A stretch of 64,000 nucleotides of DNA from Deltaproteobacteria bacterium (GTDB lineage: Bacteria; Myxococcota_A; UBA9160; UBA4427). Each line of letters begins with the position of its first letter. Position 1 is the stretch's first letter. Below are positions 33,626-42,462 of the stretch, piece after piece. Both the position numbers and the translations under genes were made by a program. The stretch spans positions 62,001 to 126,000 of the forward strand of contig JAJDAO010000082.1 of NCBI GenBank assembly GCA_029261835.1, given 5' to 3'. Under the pieces are notes generated by a model, which made no database searches, was not told the DNA's origin, and saw only the letters and a program-made list of their open reading frames with translations.

Positions 33626-34777
33626 CTATCTCCCGGGAATCTTCAGTTCCGCGATCGTCGGATCGATGAGCTCTCGAACGAGTTCAACGTCCGCGTTGAT
33701 CTCCTTGTCGTGAACGAGATGTCCCTGCGCGTCACGGAAGTACTCGTCTCGAAAGAGAGCATGGAGGTCGAGGAAACGCGCTCCAGCCGCCTCGACGGTG
33801 CCGCGAAGCAAAGCCACGCTCTGAGCGAGCTCCCCCTCGTCCAAGACGCCGACTGTGGCCAGGTTGTCGATATTCATCGGGTTCAGATAGACGATCACCG
33901 GGATGCCCGAGCGTGCGAAGAGATCCAACGCGCGACCCAGCATCTGCAGCACAAGGTCCTGCGGGTCGAGGCCGGTCAGCGTGTTGCCGTAGCGGTTCTG
34001 CTCGATCTTGGCTGTGAATCGTCTCCGCCCCTCGTTCCTGCGCACGTTCTCTTCCAGCAGCTTTCGTCCACTCGCCTGGCGAAAGAGCGCCTCCGAGTTT
34101 CTGCCGCTCCAGCCCGCTGTCCAGCTCTCCACTCGCTCTCGCAGCTGTCCGACCCGTGACTGCTCGTCGCGCAGTACGCTCCACGCCTCGACTCCGTCCA
34201 GAGCGATGATGCCCTGATAGAGAAGAAGCTCGTCGAGTGTCAGCCCACCGCGATGGATCGGCATTCCGACGAGTTCTGGAAGCCGCTCTAGCTCGACCCA
34301 ACCCGTGAAAGCGCTGTGCAGGTTATGCAGCCGCCAGATACTCGAGAAGTGGGTGAAGCTCGTCTGCCAGACGATGAGATCCGGTTTGGCCTCGGCCAGT
34401 CGGCCTGCCATCAGATAGTGGCTGATAATGCCGAGCGCGGGATAGGAGATGGAGTGGACTTCGATCGGTGGCCGACCGCGGAGTCGGCTGCGAAGCGCGG
34501 TCTGCAGGAGATGCGGCAGAGATCTTACGCGGGCGAGGGAGAAGACCGTAGAGTCGCCCAGATAGGCGATGCGCCGGCGACTTTCGCTGAGGCGAAATCG
34601 TGAGAGCCGTTCGAAGGTGCCTTCCAGGTATCGCACCGGCGTGAGGGCGCTCTCGCCGGGCTCGGCTCCGGCAAGCCGAGTCAGCTGCGCCGCGGTGAAC
34701 GAAACCGAGAGGATCGCGAGGCAGAGAGCGAGAAGGAAGACGAGAAGCGAGGAGAGACGCCGCCTGGGCGAAGTCAT
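33626..34777 (-). CDS. SGNH-hydrolase-like membrane-anchored protein (MBOAT partner)
   Basis: A 383-residue protein with one N-terminal transmembrane or signal segment (about 9-31) and a periplasmic domain. Block I of the SGNH fold is visible as YLGDSTVFSL (Ser in GDS) near 75. A DxxH pair could be in LHALFRDEYF...LVHDKEIN near 350, but the block V assignment is uncertain. Family members (AlgJ/AlgX, DltD, PatB) complete transfer of acetyl groups to glycans together with an MBOAT protein, which is the next gene. The start overlaps the stop of the GT-C gene by 4 nt (ATGA). Confidence 0.72.
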   Translation of the reverse strand: MTSPRRRLSSLLVFLLALCLAILSVSFTAAQLTRLAGAEPGESALTPVRYLEGTFERLSRFRLSESRRRIAYLGDSTVFSLARVRSLPHLLQTALRSRLRGRPPIEVHSISYPALGIISHYLMAGRLAEAKPDLIVWQTSFTHFSSIWRLHNLHSAFTGWVELERLPELVGMPIHRGGLTLDELLLYQGIIALDGVEAWSVLRDEQSRVGQLRERVESWTAGWSGRNSEALFRQASGRKLLEENVRRNEGRRRFTAKIEQNRYGNTLTGLDPQDLVLQMLGRALDLFARSGIPVIVYLNPMNIDNLATVGVLDEGELAQSVALLRGTVEAAGARFLDLHALFRDEYFRDAQGHLVHDKEINADVELVRELIDPTIAELKIPGR

Positions 34778-37059
34778 GGCCTCGCGCCCCCCGCTTCAGT
34801 CTGCAATCGGACATCGCGCCAGACCATCGCGAAGCCTTTGAAATCGAGAGGATGAGTCTTCACGGCTCCCTGCAGCCTCGTTCTGAACAAGAAGCTCGCC
34901 CGCTTGCCGGCCCAGCGCGACAGGTCGATCTCAAAGCGCTTGTATGCCTGCTGGATGCGCGTGCCCTGCCGCCGCACGACTCTGAGCTGTTCGTCGAGCA
35001 CCACCTCCGCCTCACCGTCAACCTGCACGAAGATCTCTGCGTGCAGGGTAGTGCCGAGCTTGCTGAGGTGCGGTCGTCGGTAGCCGAGCTCGAGAGCGAG
35101 GACACCTCCTGTATCGGGGATGAGAACCCGGCAGATCGTCTCGACACCATCCGAAGGCATCTCTCGGCCTGGCAGCGAACGGTGATAGAGAGAGGAGAAG
35201 AGCAGGTGGTGCCGCAGATCGACCTCCTCCGCCTCCCAGTCGCAATCATCGAGTACCCGGATGAACGCGTGTTCGGGAAGCGGCTCGGGCCTGCGCTGAT
35301 AGACGATGTAGTCGTCGTCGGCACCGACGAGGGTCCGCCGGAAGTGGGTGATGATATAGCTCGACAGCTTCGGCGCGTACTCGAGCAGCCCGACTCTGTC
35401 GGAGAAGAAGTTGTCATAGCGCGTGATGACGAGCCCGACGTCGTGAGCTTGCGCGCCCGCGACCACGCCAGCGCCCTGATCCTTGGCGATGTGGTGCTCA
35501 TAGAGGTTGTAGTACGGGCTCGGAACCGGGCGCTCTGCGAGGAAGTTGAGCATGCTGAGGTCCGGAACGGTGAGCACGGCCTCGCCCTCAGCACTGCGGT
35601 CGACCATGATGCGCACCTGCTGGTCGATGTTCTCCGCTTCCATTCGAGGCACCAGGACACCGCCTCGCCGCTGCTCCAGCGGCGCTTCGAGCTGGCTGAG
35701 CAGGGAGGCGTACCAGTAGATCGCGATACCGCCGTAGGTGAACGAGAGAGCGGTCACCGACAGCAGAATCAGGCCGCGCCAGATGCCCCGCTCCTTTCGA
35801 AGCCGCAGCAGTGCTCGGTGTAGGACGAGTGGGGCGGCCACGAGCACCGGCTGATAGACGTTGACCAGATGATTGAAGTCTGCTCTTGGCAGGACGCCGG
35901 CGAAGAGGAAGCCGCAGGTCGCTACGACAGCGAGCAGAGGCGCATCGCAGCGTGGCTGCCGCTGCCGGAGCGGGAGCAGAGCGAGCACCGCCCCGGTGAA
36001 GAAGATGACGGGTGCCAACCAATAGAGGAGGGCATGGAGCCGGTGCACGATGCGAAAGGTGTGCAGCAACGGAATGGCGGGCGCGTGGAGCATCGCATAC
36101 GAGAGGTAGGTGAGCTTGTCCACTCCCGTCTTGTAGAGATCCGCCTTCCAGATGTCGGAGAGCGGGGCGTATGGGATGTCGTGGCGGCCCATGAACTCGA
36201 ACGGATGAACAACCAAGCTGTCGTAGGCGTCCGCAAGCGCCCCGTGGTAGACGAGGTAGAGAAGGAATGGCAGGCCGGCGAGAATTACGCCCGTGCCGGC
36301 CAGGGACAGCTCGGCGAAGGCGCTCGAAAGCACACCTCGAATCGGACTTCGCGTTGCGAGCTTGATCGCGACGAAGCCGATACAGGCGCCCACCAGGGCA
36401 AAGACCCCGTAGTTCTGCTTGGTACAGATCGCCAGGCCGAAGAGCACTCCGGCGATCACCAGATCGCGCCTTCGTGAGGCGCGCTGCCAGGCGAGCAGTC
36501 TCTCCAGCCCCCAGAGTGCCAGCAGGACGGCGAACGGGGAGTAGAAGGCGAAGGTCCAGGCGGGAAAGGCCCAGACCGAGAAGAGCAGGAGCGATGCTGC
36601 CGCCGCCAGTCCGTATGCGCGAGTCGTCAGCGGCGCAACGACTCGGTATGCGACGAGAGCCGTCGCCACGTAGGCGACCAGGACGACCATCCTCGAGACC
36701 AGGACGCTCGCGTCGAAGACGGCGAAGACGCCCGCGAGCAGGAACCAGATGCCGGGCGTGATGAAGGAATCCATGTCCCGGTAGAGGACCTTGCCGTTCA
36801 ACAGGTCGAGCGATTGCTGAAGGAGGTAGCCCTCGTCTGAGAGGATGATGCTTCGGCGGCACAGCGGCAGTCCGACCGAAGCGGCGACCACGACCAAGAG
36901 CAGGTAGATCCAGGCTGGCTGCTCGAAGACAGCGGCCCAGCGTCTGGTGGCGTCGGCGTCGCCTTCTCGCCGCTGCTCCGCACGGCGCAGTCGGCCCGGG
37001 AGGATACGCCGTATTTCATCCAGCACTCGCGAAGTATACGAGCGGCTCTCAGGCTCCAC
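34774..37059 (-). CDS. GT-C (GT39/ArnT-like) membrane glycosyltransferase with C-terminal beta domain
   Basis: A 761-residue polytopic protein. The hydrophobic core spans about 50-465. Loop 1 carries ILSDEGYLLQQSLDLLNG; ICTKQNYGVFALVG lies after the mid-membrane helices. The soluble tail starts with a segment containing LNFLAERPVPSPYYNLYEHH (about 515-535), followed by a beta-rich end with FEIDLSRWAGKRASFLFRT, comparable to the end of the 25129-27432 product. The GTG start is 60 nt after the upstream GT-C gene. It probably transfers a sugar from polyprenyl phosphate to a periplasmic acceptor; donor and acceptor are unknown. Confidence 0.8.
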   Translation of the reverse strand: MEPESRSYTSRVLDEIRRILPGRLRRAEQRREGDADATRRWAAVFEQPAWIYLLLVVVAASVGLPLCRRSIILSDEGYLLQQSLDLLNGKVLYRDMDSFITPGIWFLLAGVFAVFDASVLVSRMVVLVAYVATALVAYRVVAPLTTRAYGLAAAASLLLFSVWAFPAWTFAFYSPFAVLLALWGLERLLAWQRASRRRDLVIAGVLFGLAICTKQNYGVFALVGACIGFVAIKLATRSPIRGVLSSAFAELSLAGTGVILAGLPFLLYLVYHGALADAYDSLVVHPFEFMGRHDIPYAPLSDIWKADLYKTGVDKLTYLSYAMLHAPAIPLLHTFRIVHRLHALLYWLAPVIFFTGAVLALLPLRQRQPRCDAPLLAVVATCGFLFAGVLPRADFNHLVNVYQPVLVAAPLVLHRALLRLRKERGIWRGLILLSVTALSFTYGGIAIYWYASLLSQLEAPLEQRRGGVLVPRMEAENIDQQVRIMVDRSAEGEAVLTVPDLSMLNFLAERPVPSPYYNLYEHHIAKDQGAGVVAGAQAHDVGLVITRYDNFFSDRVGLLEYAPKLSSYIITHFRRTLVGADDDYIVYQRRPEPLPEHAFIRVLDDCDWEAEEVDLRHHLLFSSLYHRSLPGREMPSDGVETICRVLIPDTGGVLALELGYRRPHLSKLGTTLHAEIFVQVDGEAEVVLDEQLRVVRRQGTRIQQAYKRFEIDLSRWAGKRASFLFRTRLQGAVKTHPLDFKGFAMVWRDVRLQTEAGGARP

Positions 37060-37119
37060 AACGAATTCCCGCCCAACGGATCCGCTGTCTGCCTTTCGGC
37101 GTCGCGTCGAGGAGCGCCT

Positions 37120-38799
37120 TCATCGGACTCCATCCTCACGCCGGACCAAGCCCCACCATTCGGTGTCCCCGCCGCGGATCACCTTCTCCCTCCGGTAGTG
37201 CGTCGCGATATAGCGAGAGAGATGGGGGAAGAGCTGCGTGAAGGGGGGAAACTCGGGATACATCTGCGGGCTGAAGACGATGCACCGTGTGTCGCTCTCC
37301 TCCAGGCGACGGGCGATGAGCTGGCCGTCCACATTGCCGGGGATGGTGAGATCGTAGGGGGAGGGATTCGCGCGAGCGCTCAGGAAGTATACGGCCGGCA
37401 TGTCGGGTGCCACGAAGATCGCATCGTTCACATCTGAGCAGCCTTCGACGAACTCGTGAGCACCGTGGAAGAGCGCCGCCTGGCGCTCCGAGACGCGGAG
37501 CTTGGCGCGTTCCAGATTGAGTGGGATTGGGTTCCAGCGCATGATATCGAGACTGGCGCGAACGCAGCCCAGGGTGCAGAGCAACATCGCGAGCGCCAGC
37601 AAGCCCCGCCAGGCGATCGTCAGCCCGCGCCCTCCCGTCTTCAGCTCCGCGAGTCCGAGCTCGACTCGATCGGCGATGAAGCCGAAGAGCGGCAGGATGG
37701 GAATCAAGACGAAAGCCAGATGAGACCAGATTGCCGAAGGAAAGATTCCAGGGAAGAAGATCACGGCAAAGAGCAGCACGCTCCGTGCGGCTCGTCTCTG
37801 GTCATCGCCGCCCCAGAGCCGTGCTCGCCACAGCAGCAGGGCCGAGATGATCAGGCAGAGCATCGGCACGCCGTAGCTGGCACGAATTGCCAACGAGCGG
37901 ACCAGTGGCGTGGTGGGGAGCAGGCCGAGGAAGGGCTCGCCGCGGATCAAGTAGCCAAAGAGCGACGGTGGCGAGTAGAGAAACGTGAAACGGCCGTCCT
38001 CGAGAGGATGGGGTCCGAGCAGGGGTGGAATCGGGTTATTGAAATCCTGTACCTGGGAGGCGCCGAGCGAGAGCAAGGTGGAGTCGATCAAATCGAAGAG
38101 CGTGCCCGCCAGTGCGAAGTGACCCATGACCAGGAGTGTGAGGAGAGCGCCCGAGACGATCACAGGCCAGAACACGCCCAGCCAGGGGCGCCCGGAGAGC
38201 GCTGAGGACGGTCGGTTCCACAGCAGCGCGAGCAGCAGGGCGATGAAGACCAGGGCACCGAAGTTTTGCTTCGTCAGTGCGGCGCACGCCACGCACAGCC
38301 CGAGCCAGATCGCATCGCGCCGCCGTCCGAAATCCAGATAGCGAAGGAGCGCGAGCAGGCCCAACAAGCCGAAGCAGGCCGCCAGCGTGGAGTAGTTGAA
38401 CATGCAGAGCACCGGGAAGCCCACGATCACCAGACACAGGTAGAGCGCGGGTGCGAGCGTGGCCCAGTGGGGCCTCAGCATTCGCAGCCCCAGCGCCCAC
38501 AGGCAGAGCACGATGACCGCGTTCATCGCTACGGCCGCCATGCGAGTGACGATCATGTCGCGGCCGAAGAGCCCGAAGAGCGCGCTCGTGATCAGGTAGA
38601 TACCCGGAAAGATGCCGGTGTGGATCTCGCGATACAGCAGCTTGCCACCGAGCATCCAGTCGGCGGCCGCAGCCAGATGCCCCTCGTCCATCGGTACGAG
38701 TGCTCGGTCGTGGATCGGCCACTGCACCAGCGCCGCGAGCGCCAGCCAGCCCGCCGCCCAGATCCAGTAACGCTTCGAAACGCGAGCCACCGCAGTCAT
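37120..38799 (-). CDS. GT-C (GT39/ArnT-like) membrane glycosyltransferase
   Basis: A 559-residue polytopic protein and first gene of the five-gene minus-strand operon ending at 30642. It has the same plan as its neighbours: LVPMDEGHLAAAADWMLGGKLLYRE in loop 1, ALTKQNFGALVFIALLLALLW mid-membrane, and a short soluble tail with VYFLSARANPSPYDLT. It lacks the extra C-terminal beta domain of the 34774 and 25129 proteins. Start ATG at 38799. Confidence 0.8.
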   Translation of the reverse strand: MTAVARVSKRYWIWAAGWLALAALVQWPIHDRALVPMDEGHLAAAADWMLGGKLLYREIHTGIFPGIYLITSALFGLFGRDMIVTRMAAVAMNAVIVLCLWALGLRMLRPHWATLAPALYLCLVIVGFPVLCMFNYSTLAACFGLLGLLALLRYLDFGRRRDAIWLGLCVACAALTKQNFGALVFIALLLALLWNRPSSALSGRPWLGVFWPVIVSGALLTLLVMGHFALAGTLFDLIDSTLLSLGASQVQDFNNPIPPLLGPHPLEDGRFTFLYSPPSLFGYLIRGEPFLGLLPTTPLVRSLAIRASYGVPMLCLIISALLLWRARLWGGDDQRRAARSVLLFAVIFFPGIFPSAIWSHLAFVLIPILPLFGFIADRVELGLAELKTGGRGLTIAWRGLLALAMLLCTLGCVRASLDIMRWNPIPLNLERAKLRVSERQAALFHGAHEFVEGCSDVNDAIFVAPDMPAVYFLSARANPSPYDLTIPGNVDGQLIARRLEESDTRCIVFSPQMYPEFPPFTQLFPHLSRYIATHYRREKVIRGGDTEWWGLVRREDGVR

Positions 38800-39139
38800 G
38801 CTTCCCGTCCGAGTTCACCCAATCAGCGCGTCACGACACCCCGGTGTCCGATGAAGCCCCGCCCCTTGGGGCGGCGGCCGTTCGCCTCGCACGGCTCCCG
38901 GGGACGACGAGTCTACGCGATTGGGCGGACCCGCGCGGGCCGCTCTGCGCATTGCATGTGTCGCGACTCGCCGCAGCCGCGTCACGCCCGAAGTCGGCCA
39001 GTGCTATTCTGGTCGGCCCATTGCAGAACCGGCTCCTCTCGCCCGGGGTCGAGCGGATCTACTGGAGTCTCGCGCACTGACCGAGGGTCGCTGCCGGAGA
39101 GAGTCGCCGTCATCTGCGGGTCGTACGGGAGATTCGGGC
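38800..39139. other. divergent intergenic region
   Basis: A 340-nt gap between the minus-strand glycan operon and the plus-strand PDZ gene. It must hold promoters for both directions, but I see no consensus -35/-10 pair. A GC-rich inverted repeat (CCGCCCC/GGGGCGG) lies near 38867-38882. No convincing gene is present. Confidence 0.4.
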
Positions 39140-39994
39140 ATGAGCGGGATGCGCACCGCGTTGAGCTTCGTTCTGGGTCTCTGTCTTGGCGGCGTGGCGG
39201 CGAGTATCTACCGAGCGGCCCCGTCCACAAGCGCACCGGAGAGTGTCGCGTCGAGCTCGGCGCTACCAGCACCGCCGGCTGATTCGGATTTCGATTGTGA
39301 GGGCGTGCGGGCCGCACTGGCGCTCGAAAGTGAGATGCGTCTGCGCCTCACCGAGGAGGTGGAGCGGCTCGAAGATCGGCTGCCCGAGTACGCGGATGAG
39401 CCGTCGCTCGAGCCGGGGCCCAAGCCCGAGGCAGCGGCATCGCATGTTTCCGACGCATCTGCACACTCTACGGCAGAGTCGGAGAAGCCGTGGTTCTCCG
39501 ACAGCGACTTGCTGGCGCTCGGCATGGATCCGCGTGAAGTCGAGCGTATCCGCCTGCGCTGGGAGCAGTACACGATGGACAAGCTGTACCTTGCCGATGC
39601 CCGCGCGCGCGACGAGAAGCCATCCAAGGGTGCGCGCCTGCGGGAGCTGATGGAGATCGAGCGGGCCGTTCGCGAGGATCTCGGCGAAGAGTCCTACGAT
39701 GCCCTGCTCTGGGCCACCGGCTCGAGAAATCGCGTCGTGCTGACGGACGTCCTGGAGACCTCCCCCGCAGCAGCGGCGGGCATTCGCAAGGGCGACGAGG
39801 TGATCCGTTACGCGGGTCGCCGTGTCTGGCGTCCCAAAGGGCTCACGAGCTTCACCCGGACTGGCAAGCGGGGTGAGATCGTCGAGCTGCAAGTGCTGCG
39901 CGACGGCGAGTTGTTGCGCTTCTTCCTGGCACGCGGACCGCTTGGCGTCAGACCCAGCCGGCAGAAGAGGCCGCCGCTGCTCGGCAGCCCCTGA
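39140..39994 (+). CDS. membrane-anchored PDZ-domain protein
   Basis: A 284-residue product. One N-terminal hydrophobic segment (about 5-22) is followed by a polar Ser/Ala/Glu-rich linker, a helical acidic part (about 120-190) and a C-terminal PDZ domain (about 195-280: VLTDVLETSPAAAAGIRKGDEVIRY, then TRTGKRGEIVELQVLRDG). There is no serine-protease or metalloprotease motif, so it likely acts as a periplasmic adaptor. It resembles the PDZ end of GspC-type proteins, but without the GspC homology region I cannot assign that. It sits alone on the plus strand between two minus-strand glycan operons. Confidence 0.72.
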   Translation: MSGMRTALSFVLGLCLGGVAASIYRAAPSTSAPESVASSSALPAPPADSDFDCEGVRAALALESEMRLRLTEEVERLEDRLPEYADEPSLEPGPKPEAAASHVSDASAHSTAESEKPWFSDSDLLALGMDPREVERIRLRWEQYTMDKLYLADARARDEKPSKGARLRELMEIERAVREDLGEESYDALLWATGSRNRVVLTDVLETSPAAAAGIRKGDEVIRYAGRRVWRPKGLTSFTRTGKRGEIVELQVLRDGELLRFFLARGPLGVRPSRQKRPPLLGSP

Positions 39995-39995
39995 C

Positions 39996-40667
39996 TCAGC
40001 CCTGCTCCGGGAAGACAGGTGTCCCGGGCTTCCTCGCCACCAGCCAACAGTGTCCACCCCAGCGGCGGCCGAGCAGGCGGTGGAGCAAGACCTCGATCGC
40101 GATGAAGATGGGGGTGAGGTACTCGAGGGGGCGGATCGCCATCGGGAGCAGCTCCCAGGCGAAGTACATCCAGTTGAAGCGTTCTCCTCGGAGGACTCTG
40201 AACTCGCAGCGCTCGAAGTCTGTCACCAAGTCGTCGTAGCGAAAGCGGTTCAGTACCTCATCGTCATCCCAGCTCGGCTGCAGTGCCCGGGCCAGGCGCA
40301 TCAGCGGGCTGTCGTCGATGGTTTCGATCACGAAGAGCAGACCGCCGGGGACCAGCACTCGGTGGCTTTCGAGCAGGACGCGCTCCACATCGCTTGCGTG
40401 GTGGAGAACATGCGAGATGTAGACCATCTCGCAGCTTGCGTCCGCAAGTGGCAGCGCCTCCCCGAGAGCGTTGATGGCCGGCGCGATCTCTCGCGCACGT
40501 CGCGTGCGTGAGAAGTCGGGCTCGATGCCGAGGGCTCGTCCGCCGTAGCGCACCAGTCGCCGCAGGTTGTCTCCCCGACCACATCCGACGTCGACCACGT
40601 GGAAGCCTGGCCGGGACTCGGCGATTCGCTTCTCGACGCCGCGAAAGCGAAAGACGCGCTCCTTCAT
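39996..40667 (-). CDS. class I SAM methyltransferase
   Basis: A 223-residue protein of the Methyltransf_11/25 type: VVDVGCGRGDNLRRLVRYG near 25, GIEPDFSRTRRA, NALGEALPLADASCEMVYISHVLHH near 70-95, and VPGGLLFVIET. The C-terminal third is hydrophobic and aromatic (WMYFAWELLPMAIRPLEYL), suggesting a membrane-bound or lipid-linked substrate. The start overlaps the upstream methyltransferase stop by 4 nt. Last gene of a six-gene minus-strand glycan operon. Confidence 0.84.
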   Translation of the reverse strand: MKERVFRFRGVEKRIAESRPGFHVVDVGCGRGDNLRRLVRYGGRALGIEPDFSRTRRAREIAPAINALGEALPLADASCEMVYISHVLHHASDVERVLLESHRVLVPGGLLFVIETIDDSPLMRLARALQPSWDDDEVLNRFRYDDLVTDFERCEFRVLRGERFNWMYFAWELLPMAIRPLEYLTPIFIAIEVLLHRLLGRRWGGHCWLVARKPGTPVFPEQG

Positions 40668-41458
40668 GGCACACTCGGTTCGATTGGGCCGCGACAGATC
40701 GCCAGCAGATCCAGACAGCGATCGTCAGCCGGGACGATGGGGAAGTCGTCGAGTGTCACATCGGGCAGCCCTTGGCTCTGCTGGATGCCCCGGCGTACGA
40801 CGACGGCCAGACGCCCGAAGAGCCAGTCGATCAGGCGGCGCGGCAGAACTCGCCGGAGACCGAGCGGATCGATCCTGACCAGCGTACGGATGCGCCTCAG
40901 ACGAGCCTCGTAGTAGGCCATCGGCTCGGGTGCAGCGGTGACGCCCAGTATCTCGACCTCTCGGAAGTGTCGGCTCAAGTATCGTGTCAGCTCGCCGGCG
41001 GTGTACTCGTGCACGTGGAAGGGATTCTCTCCGTCGGATGTGAGGAGGTTGGGTGTCGTGATCAGCGCGCATCCCTCTGGCGTGATCAGGCGGGCGATCG
41101 CGTCGAGGTAGAATGTCGGGTCTTCGAGATGCTCGATCACCTGAAAGCTCACCACCATGTCAAAGCTGCGTGGTGCCAGCGGGATGGCGTTGAGGTCGGC
41201 ACGCACGAAGTGCGCAGCCGCGTGTCGAGCGGCCGGATCCGGAGAGATGCGATCGATGGCGACGACTTGCGGCAGCGCGTCCGCCAGCTCTGCCGTTCCG
41301 TAGCCGGTGCCGCAGCCGAGATCGAGGATGCGACGGCTCTGCGGCCGCTTTGCTCGCTGGATCGCGTATGCGTAAGCGGCGCGATGTCTCATCAGGTCGA
41401 CGCCGAACAGTGCGCTGCCCTGGTGAAGCCGTTCACCGGTGAAGAGGATTTGACTCAT
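40664..41458 (-). CDS. class I SAM methyltransferase
   Basis: A 264-residue protein: GERLHQGSALFG at the N-terminus, ILDLGCGTGYGTAELADAL near 45, ADLNAIPLAPRSFDMVVSFQVIEHLEDPTFYL near 85-115, and ALITTPNLLTSDGENPFHVHEY, a pattern common in glycan-cluster methyltransferases. It has 4-nt overlaps with both neighbours, so it is translationally coupled to the flippase-like gene and the second methyltransferase. Acceptor unknown. Confidence 0.86.
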   Translation of the reverse strand: MSQILFTGERLHQGSALFGVDLMRHRAAYAYAIQRAKRPQSRRILDLGCGTGYGTAELADALPQVVAIDRISPDPAARHAAAHFVRADLNAIPLAPRSFDMVVSFQVIEHLEDPTFYLDAIARLITPEGCALITTPNLLTSDGENPFHVHEYTAGELTRYLSRHFREVEILGVTAAPEPMAYYEARLRRIRTLVRIDPLGLRRVLPRRLIDWLFGRLAVVVRRGIQQSQGLPDVTLDDFPIVPADDRCLDLLAICRGPIEPSVP

Positions 41459-42435
41459 GGGTTCGCCTCACGAGATGCGGCAAGTGCTTCGCTCGTGAAC
41501 TCGCGAGCAAAGAGCAGTCCGATGATCGATCGCGTCACGATCAGTCCGAACGAGAGCGTGAGGCTGGCGGCGAGCAGTGTCTCCGCACTCGCCCAGCGAT
41601 CGAAGAGGGAGACGAAGACCAGCTGTCCGGTGCCGAGTCCGGCGACGGCGATCGGGAGTGCGGATACGAGCAGAAGGATCGAGATGTTGACGATCAGGTT
41701 CACCGGCGGCAGCGAGATCTCGAAGGCGGCGAAAACCGACCAGGAGAGCAGAATGAAGGAGCTGATGAAGGCAAGGCGCAGCGCTCCGAGCTGCAGCAAC
41801 AGCGAGATCGGGAGCGTACGCGCAGCGCGGAAGACTGTGAGCCGGCGTAGCCCATCGAACGGTCCTAGCGAGATCGGTGCGCGCAACACGGCGAAGCCGG
41901 CCACGATCGCGCCTGTGGCAAGCATGACGACACCAGCTTGTACACCGAGTGCCTCGCTGCCGAGCAGCCCGGCTCCGACGAGCACCATGAGGAGCAGGCT
42001 GCCCAGGTCGAAGAGGCCGATCAGGAACACCGCTCCGGCGGCGTCGGCGAGGCTCATGCTCGCACGGCGCCGCAGCAGCAGTGTGACGGCGCCCGCGCCG
42101 AGGGCGTAGTTGAGTAGGCCGAGCAGATAGCTGGCGGCCTTGATGCGGGCGGCGATCCACAAGCTCGAGAAGGGTCGCGAGTGCGAGACGACCACGACCA
42201 GGCAGACGGCCTCGATGAACAGACTCACGACGAGGAAGATTGCCAGCGGCGGCAGGAAGTAGAGCGCCACACGGGCCGTCATGCGGTCGACCACCGCCGC
42301 CGTGTCCACACCCGAAAGCACGTAGGCGAAGAAGACTCCGCTCACCACGAATGGCACTATCCAGCGCGCGATCTGGGAGACGGTCGAGCGGCTCGTATTC
42401 CGTTCGCTCATCCGGGCGTCTTCATCTCCCACCAT
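41455..42435 (-). CDS. YbhN/LPG-synthase-TM-like polytopic membrane protein
   Basis: A 326-residue membrane protein with about eight hydrophobic segments and no cytosolic domain. It resembles the transmembrane half of lysylphosphatidylglycerol synthases (AglD/UPF0104 group), ending in the typical SALPIAVAGLGTGQLVFVSLF and RSIIGLLF segments. Members occur in clusters with DPM1-like GT2 and GT-C genes and are proposed to move polyprenyl-linked sugars; this is not established. ATG at 42411 is an alternative start. Confidence 0.75.
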   Translation of the reverse strand: MVGDEDARMSERNTSRSTVSQIARWIVPFVVSGVFFAYVLSGVDTAAVVDRMTARVALYFLPPLAIFLVVSLFIEAVCLVVVVSHSRPFSSLWIAARIKAASYLLGLLNYALGAGAVTLLLRRRASMSLADAAGAVFLIGLFDLGSLLLMVLVGAGLLGSEALGVQAGVVMLATGAIVAGFAVLRAPISLGPFDGLRRLTVFRAARTLPISLLLQLGALRLAFISSFILLSWSVFAAFEISLPPVNLIVNISILLLVSALPIAVAGLGTGQLVFVSLFDRWASAETLLAASLTLSFGLIVTRSIIGLLFAREFTSEALAASREANP

Positions 42436-42462
42436 TCACTCGTTGTCCACTCGCTCGAGGGC

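Noticed and set aside
35588..36862. 424-codon minus-strand frame overlapping a GT-C gene
   Set aside because: Out-of-frame shadow of the 34774-37059 gene; Arg/Pro-rich and without the hydrophobic helices seen in the real frame.
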